A DNA stretch of 52,255 nt from Cyanobacteria bacterium GSL.Bin1 (lineage in GTDB: Bacteria > Cyanobacteriota > Cyanobacteriia > Cyanobacteriales > Rubidibacteraceae), in contig JAAANX010000048.1 in NCBI GenBank assembly GCA_009909085.1, positions 1 to 52,255 of the forward strand. The letters run 5' to 3'. Numbering within the stretch: the stretch's first letter is position 1; every line of letters begins with the position of its first letter. Both the position numbers and the translations under genes were made by a program. Shown here piece by piece: positions 48,695 through 52,255 of this stretch. The notes beneath the pieces were generated by a model. The model saw only the letters and a program-made list of their open reading frames with translations. It was not told where the DNA came from and searched no databases.

Positions 48695-48867
48695 TAATCC
48701 AGACTCTCACAAGCAACACCATTACCATCTCCATCAAGACGATGCGGATCGCCAGAGAACGCCTCTAAAACCTGTTGCGCTTCTTGTTGGTTTGAAAAAT
48801 TAGAACAATTACAATCCGTATCGACACAAGCTGGAAGGTTCGATGAATTAGAGTTAGAAGTGTTAGA
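48694..48867 (-). pseudogene. Truncated excalibur-domain protein
   Basis: On the minus strand a Ser/Asn linker leads to [45 protein letters not shown], an intact excalibur domain like that of the thermonuclease at 3315-3986. Upstream the homology ends at the IS end; the ATG at 48909 and first 14 residues come from the IS inverted repeat. The nuclease part is missing. Confidence 0.75.
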
Positions 48868-48906
48868 AGGGGTTTGAGTAGTTGCTGATACTGCTGACGA
48901 ACTTAA
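48868..48906. repeat. Left terminal inverted repeat of the IS
   Basis: It begins AGGGGTTTGAGTAG and matches the reverse complement of 50742-50780 except for three adjacent bases (TTG against CAA). Confidence 0.85.
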
Positions 48907-49050
48907 CAAAAGACAGATATTTTTCGGCTGTAGAGATGAGCGAGAAAGCGCGATCGCGCTCTGGCTTAACTGCGCGATCGCGAAGCCTCGATCCGATCTA
49001 CATTGATGGTATTAAACCAGTTGCATCAGTTCTGGGAGTAGTGAATCATT

Positions 49051-50703
49051 ATGAGTCTACATCCTCAGTCCATCCAACCCATACCGCCTCTGACCCAAGA
49101 AGTCGCTCATCAAGCCTTTCCCGAAGGCAATTCCTACATGACCTTGAGAGATGAACTCGGAACATTTTATAATGACGAGGATTTTGCCGAACTCTATGCC
49201 ACAGAAGGTCAACCCGCTCTGCGTCCCTGGCGGTTAGTGCTGGTCTGTGTCATGCAGTACATGTCCAACTTATCCGACCGAGGAGCGATAGCGGCGGTCG
49301 CGGCTCGCATTGATTGGAAATACGCTCTCGGATTAGAATTGAGTGATCCAGGTTTTGATGCTTCAGTATTAAGCTTATTTCGTTCTCGACTCTTGAAGGG
49401 AGGAAAAGAAAAGCTGGTTTTAGATAAACTTCTAGAACGTTGTCAACAGCTCAATCTAATCAAAGCCCGAGGTCAAGCTCGAACTGACTCGACCCATATT
49501 TTAGCGTCAATTCGGAATCTGAACCGACTTGAATATGTAGGAGAAACCCTCAGAGCCGCTTTAAATGCTTTAGCTGTTGTGGCTCCAGATTGGTTATCTT
49601 CAATCATCGAAGACGATTGGTTTGAGCGCTACAGTAAACCCGTCGAAGATTCTCGACTGCCAAAAGGGACAGAGGCTCGTAATCTCATGGCTGAAACGAT
49701 TGGACGTGATGGCCTAAGAATTCTCGAAGAGATCTATGACCATCCAGCTACCCCCCAATGGTTACGGGAGATTCCCGCTGTCGAAACTCTGCGAATGACC
49801 TGGGTTCATCAATATTGGGTTGAGCAGGGTCAACTTCATTGGCGCTCTCACCAAGATTTACCTCCGGCGGGAATGCGCTCAAATTCTCCCTACGACCCTG
49901 AAGCTCGTTATGGCAATAAGCGTCACACCACTTGGCTCGGTTACAAAGTCCATCTGACCGAGACCTGTGAAAAGAATCAAGTTCATCTGATTACCAATGT
50001 GAAAACCACAGAGGCTCATCTGGCTGATGTCGACCAAACCGAATCGATTCATCAATCCTTAGCGGACAAAGAATTATTACCCCAAGAACATTTGGTAGAT
50101 GCGGGTTATGTGGATGGAACTCTGTTGGTTAACAGTAAACAACAATATGGACTTGACCTGGTAGGTCCCGTCCGAGATAACGTAAGTTGGCAGTCCAAAG
50201 AGCCTGATGCCTATGATCTGAGTCGATTTAAAATCAACTGGAAAACTCAACAAGCCACCTGTCCTCAAGGAGTTAAAAGTACAAAAAAATGGACGGTTCA
50301 TCAAGATCAATGGGATAATACCGTCATCGGCATTAAATTTCCTCGCCAAGCTTGCCGAGAGTGTCAGTTTCGCCACTTATGTACCCGTTCTCGGACTGAG
50401 CCGAGAGAGTTAACTGTCCGTCCGCAACCCGAGCATTTAGCAATTCTCAAAAGGCGCCAACAACAACAGACCCCAAAATGGTCGAAGCAGTATAATCGCC
50501 GTGCGGGAGTAGAAGGGACAATTTCTCAGGGAGTACGTGCCTTGGGTTTACGGAACTCTCGTTATGTTGGTTTGGAAAAGGTGCATTTACAACATATCTT
50601 GACAGCCACGGCGATGAATGTGCTTCGTCTGTTCGCGTGGTTTGAGGGAGTGCCTTTAGCTCAAACTCGTGTTTCTTCCTTCGCTAAGTTAGCTCCAGAT
50701 TAG
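49051..50703 (+). CDS. IS1182-family transposase
   Basis: A 550-residue DDE transposase with Asp in ARTDSTHIL, Asp in HLVDAGYVDG and Glu in RRAGVEGTISQGVRALGLRNSRYVG. A Cys-rich segment (RQACRECQFRHLC) lies between the second Asp and the Glu, typical of IS1182. It looks intact and possibly active. Confidence 0.92.
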   Translation: MSLHPQSIQPIPPLTQEVAHQAFPEGNSYMTLRDELGTFYNDEDFAELYATEGQPALRPWRLVLVCVMQYMSNLSDRGAIAAVAARIDWKYALGLELSDPGFDASVLSLFRSRLLKGGKEKLVLDKLLERCQQLNLIKARGQARTDSTHILASIRNLNRLEYVGETLRAALNALAVVAPDWLSSIIEDDWFERYSKPVEDSRLPKGTEARNLMAETIGRDGLRILEEIYDHPATPQWLREIPAVETLRMTWVHQYWVEQGQLHWRSHQDLPPAGMRSNSPYDPEARYGNKRHTTWLGYKVHLTETCEKNQVHLITNVKTTEAHLADVDQTESIHQSLADKELLPQEHLVDAGYVDGTLLVNSKQQYGLDLVGPVRDNVSWQSKEPDAYDLSRFKINWKTQQATCPQGVKSTKKWTVHQDQWDNTVIGIKFPRQACRECQFRHLCTRSRTEPRELTVRPQPEHLAILKRRQQQQTPKWSKQYNRRAGVEGTISQGVRALGLRNSRYVGLEKVHLQHILTATAMNVLRLFAWFEGVPLAQTRVSSFAKLAPD

Positions 50704-50741
50704 CTAGACTGGTGAATTATTTTTCTTCGATTTGGCTTGTA

Positions 50742-50780
50742 TTAAGTTCGTCAGCAGTATCAGTTGCTACTCAAACCCCT
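50742..50780. repeat. Right terminal inverted repeat of the IS
   Basis: The partner of 48868-48906; it ends CTCAAACCCCT. Confidence 0.85.
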
Positions 50781-50925
50781 CATACCGTATTACTTCCCCA
50801 ACTCCCCCGAAAATTTTTGCTCTCCCTCCGGCATAAGGAAAGCAGAATAACCGTAATTTAGCTTGGGAATTGGGTTGAGAATAGGCGATCCAAGAATTAG
50901 ATGTTGATGTGGAAGTCATTGCCAT
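50781..50925 (-). pseudogene. Truncated type II thioesterase, N-terminal fragment
   Basis: On the minus strand from ATG 50925 (or 50919): SNSWIAYSQPNSQAKLRLFCFPYAGGRAKIFGG, the opening of GrsT-type external thioesterases of nonribosomal peptide and polyketide loci. The sequence then runs into the IS end and stops at 50767. The catalytic Ser and His part is missing. It follows an MbtH gene. Confidence 0.65.
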
Positions 50926-51030
50926 GCCACTGGTAAAACTAAATGGACGGTGAAGCCAAGGGAAATGATCCAAAATTGAATGTGGATTTCCCTGGCTTCT
51001 GATTAAGCTAGCCATTTCAAAAGAAATGAT

Positions 51031-51255
51031 TTAGGAATTAACAACAGTTTCCTCCATTTTTTGCCTTAAACTGAGCGGTCGCATGTCCGTCCAAACTTCC
51101 TTGATATAGTCTAAGCATTCTTGTTTAGAACCACTTTTACCCACATCATTCCAACCGAGCGGGTTGTCCCAACGAACTGGCCAGATAGAATATTGTTCCT
51201 CGTGATTGACCACAACTTTATAGATAGTGTTATCTTCTTGATTGTCTCCCATCAT
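51031..51255 (-). CDS. MbtH-family protein
   Basis: A 74-residue protein with [49 protein letters not shown], the complete MbtH signature with its three conserved Trp. MbtH proteins bind and activate adenylation domains of nonribosomal peptide synthetases. AGGAGG lies seven bases before ATG 51255. It marks an NRPS locus, the rest of which is not in the window. Confidence 0.92.
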   Translation of the reverse strand: MMGDNQEDNTIYKVVVNHEEQYSIWPVRWDNPLGWNDVGKSGSKQECLDYIKEVWTDMRPLSLRQKMEETVVNS

Positions 51256-51275
51256 GGTTTGACCTCCTGATTAAG

Positions 51276-51620
51276 TTATTGAACTGCTTCTTGTTCGGCT
51301 TTGACGGGTTCTAAATACCCATAACCTGCTAAGGTTTCTAGATTGAGATTGGCAATACATCGAACGGGAACGTAATTCAGGGTCAGATTTCCCACAAGGC
51401 GAATGGTTCCAGTTCCTTGCTCGAAGTTGCCTTCGTTGAGGTTGCAGGCATCGCGATCGAGGCTGACCCCCAAATCCGTACCGCCTTGGGTATCCGTAAA
51501 TTTGATATGAACATAATCGCGATCGATGCACTCTTTCAGTGCCGCTACTGTTTTTTCAGGTCGCAAGCTTGCTTCAATGGGGTGCTCCCCGTCTGATAAT
51601 CGTTGGACAAGTTCGTTCAT
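51276..51620 (-). CDS. Conserved-looking hypothetical protein beside MbtH
   Basis: A 114-residue protein: MNELVQRLSDGEHPIEASLRPEKTVAALKECIDRDYVHIKF, then VSLDRDACNLNEGNFEQGTGTIRLVGNLTLNYVPVRCIANLNLETLAGYGYLEPV. The well-ordered sequence suggests a real small domain. It lies 20 bases upstream of MbtH on the same strand, so it is in the same operon. Role unknown. Confidence 0.7.
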   Translation of the reverse strand: MNELVQRLSDGEHPIEASLRPEKTVAALKECIDRDYVHIKFTDTQGGTDLGVSLDRDACNLNEGNFEQGTGTIRLVGNLTLNYVPVRCIANLNLETLAGYGYLEPVKAEQEAVQ

Positions 51621-51661
51621 TGGAATTTTTCCTTAGATAATGAATGGACTATTTTGATAGA

Positions 51662-52003
51662 TCAGGACGATGCTTTTGCTTCCTCCTGATTGGAAAAAGC
51701 GGTGGTTTCAACTGAGTCACGTTCTGGAATTTGAAATTCCAGTGTGTTATGGCAAAAGTCTTTCCATTCGGGTGTTACGTCATCAAAAATAATGTTTTCA
51801 TCCTTGAAAATACCGTCGGTAACAACATAATTTTCTTGCAAATAAAGAAAGTCATCATCTGTGAGTTCTCGATTTACTTCTACCTCCTGATCATCAACGT
51901 CTTTTGTTTCTGTTTTCGTATTTTCTGTTTTTTCATGCCACTGACTAAATTGGCGTAATTGTTTAAGTGGATAAGCCTTGCAGTATTTTCCTATGATTGC
52001 CAT
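51662..52003 (-). CDS. Hypothetical protein, first gene of the MbtH operon
   Basis: A 113-residue acidic protein: AIIGKYCKAYPLKQLRQFSQWHEK, then ELTDDDFLYLQENYVVTDGIFKDENIIFDDVTPEWKDFCHNTLEFQ. AGGAGG lies six bases before ATG 52003. Not recognised by name. Its place beside MbtH suggests a role in the peptide pathway. Confidence 0.7.
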   Translation of the reverse strand: MAIIGKYCKAYPLKQLRQFSQWHEKTENTKTETKDVDDQEVEVNRELTDDDFLYLQENYVVTDGIFKDENIIFDDVTPEWKDFCHNTLEFQIPERDSVETTAFSNQEEAKASS

Positions 52004-52255
52004 GATTCCTCCTGAAATAATGAGTGGAAACTCAGTAATTGAATTTGACGGTTACAGTTGGATTGAATGTTAATGACTGCTAGAGGGTTTTTGACAAATA
52101 AAATACATTTTTCCTAATTGCTTGCTTACACCTATAGGACTTACGCATTGACAGAATGGTAAGATAATGCAGTCGATTACTGAAGCTGAGGTCTGGGATC
52201 ATTAGACAAACTAGCAAACCCTCTACTGCACGGTGCGGTCTTGAACACTACACCT
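52004..52255. other. Right-end intergenic region
   Basis: No gene is seen. It would hold the promoter of the minus-strand MbtH operon. A 10-bp inverted repeat TAGAGGGTTT (52081-52090) and AAACCCTCTA (52216-52225) brackets about 145 bases, and the segment GGACTTACGCA near 52137 resembles a common cyanobacterial IS end. Confidence 0.35.

Larger units (their letters stand above)
48868..50780 (+). mobile_element. IS1182-type insertion sequence
   Basis: An element of about 1.9 kb bounded by 39-bp terminal inverted repeats with three mismatches, carrying one transposase. No direct target duplication is seen (TAGA left, CATA right). The flanking genes differ on each side (excalibur fragment left, thioesterase fragment right). 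Confidence 0.85.

Noticed and set aside
50767-51015. Whole 82-codon minus-strand frame as an intact gene
   Set aside because: Only the part from 50925 downwards resembles a thioesterase; the end comes from the IS repeat and the first 30 codons have no start signal.
52081-52225. MITE-like segment with 10-bp inverted ends
   Set aside because: The ends are short, there is no target duplication, and no second copy is in the window.

Overview
The window looks like a large conjugative plasmid, or a plasmid-derived element, of a cyanobacterium. The evidence is the many HIP1-type GCGATCGC sites, a CyRepA1-family replication protein, DUF928 and CHASE2 genes, Uma2 proteins, and a type IV secretion system (T4SS) of the kind called MPF_C, paired with a MOBF relaxase. 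No tRNA, rRNA or CRISPR array was seen.

Layout. 1-3986: small accessory genes (a conserved unknown, a PD-(D/E)XK exonuclease-like protein, a ParB/KorB-like DNA-binding protein, a PadR regulator, and a secreted thermonuclease with an excalibur tail). 4058-6538: a complete type II partition cassette on the minus strand (parC, parM, parR) whose operon ends in a tandem-repeat protein. 6893-11810: the MOBF relaxase/helicase, with a coiled-coil gene nested in its linker, then a Fic-domain protein. 11889-13684: small accessory genes, a methyltransferase and a ribbon-helix-helix (RHH) regulator. 13685-18523: a replication module with iteron-like repeats, nested inverted repeats, a 14-codon leader peptide, a zinc-ribbon/TOPRIM protein and CyRepA1. 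18574-24671: an SF2 helicase, a response-regulator fusion protein, and an HTH, DUF928 and CHASE2-histidine-kinase group. 24673-26220: an orphan TpsB porin. 26447-41142: the conjugation operon, in order pilin, VirB3/4, VirB5-like, VirB6, VirB8, VirB10, VirB9, a GH19-M23 peptidoglycan hydrolase, secreted unknowns, the VirD4 coupling protein and a small partner. 41170-47094: cargo and stability genes (Uma2, HigBA, two tandem acidic proteins), a long coiled-coil protein, TraX and a zinc-ribbon membrane protein. 47136-52255: a tyrosine recombinase, a toxin-antitoxin scar, an IS1182-type element at a mosaic junction, and the edge of a nonribosomal-peptide locus (MbtH, truncated thioesterase, two unknown genes).

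The most striking pattern is a C-terminal domain of about 100 residues shared by the relaxase, the Fic protein, the small protein next to VirD4, and the long coiled-coil protein. A tandemly duplicated, more distant version lies in the partition operon. The relaxase and Fic copies are about 70 percent identical. In Bartonella, a relaxase-derived BID domain is the T4SS export signal of Fic effectors. The same arrangement here suggests an independently evolved export signal, and a cyanobacterial plasmid that may send a Fic AMP-transferase and helper proteins into recipients with its DNA. The architecture is read from the sequence; the function is inference.
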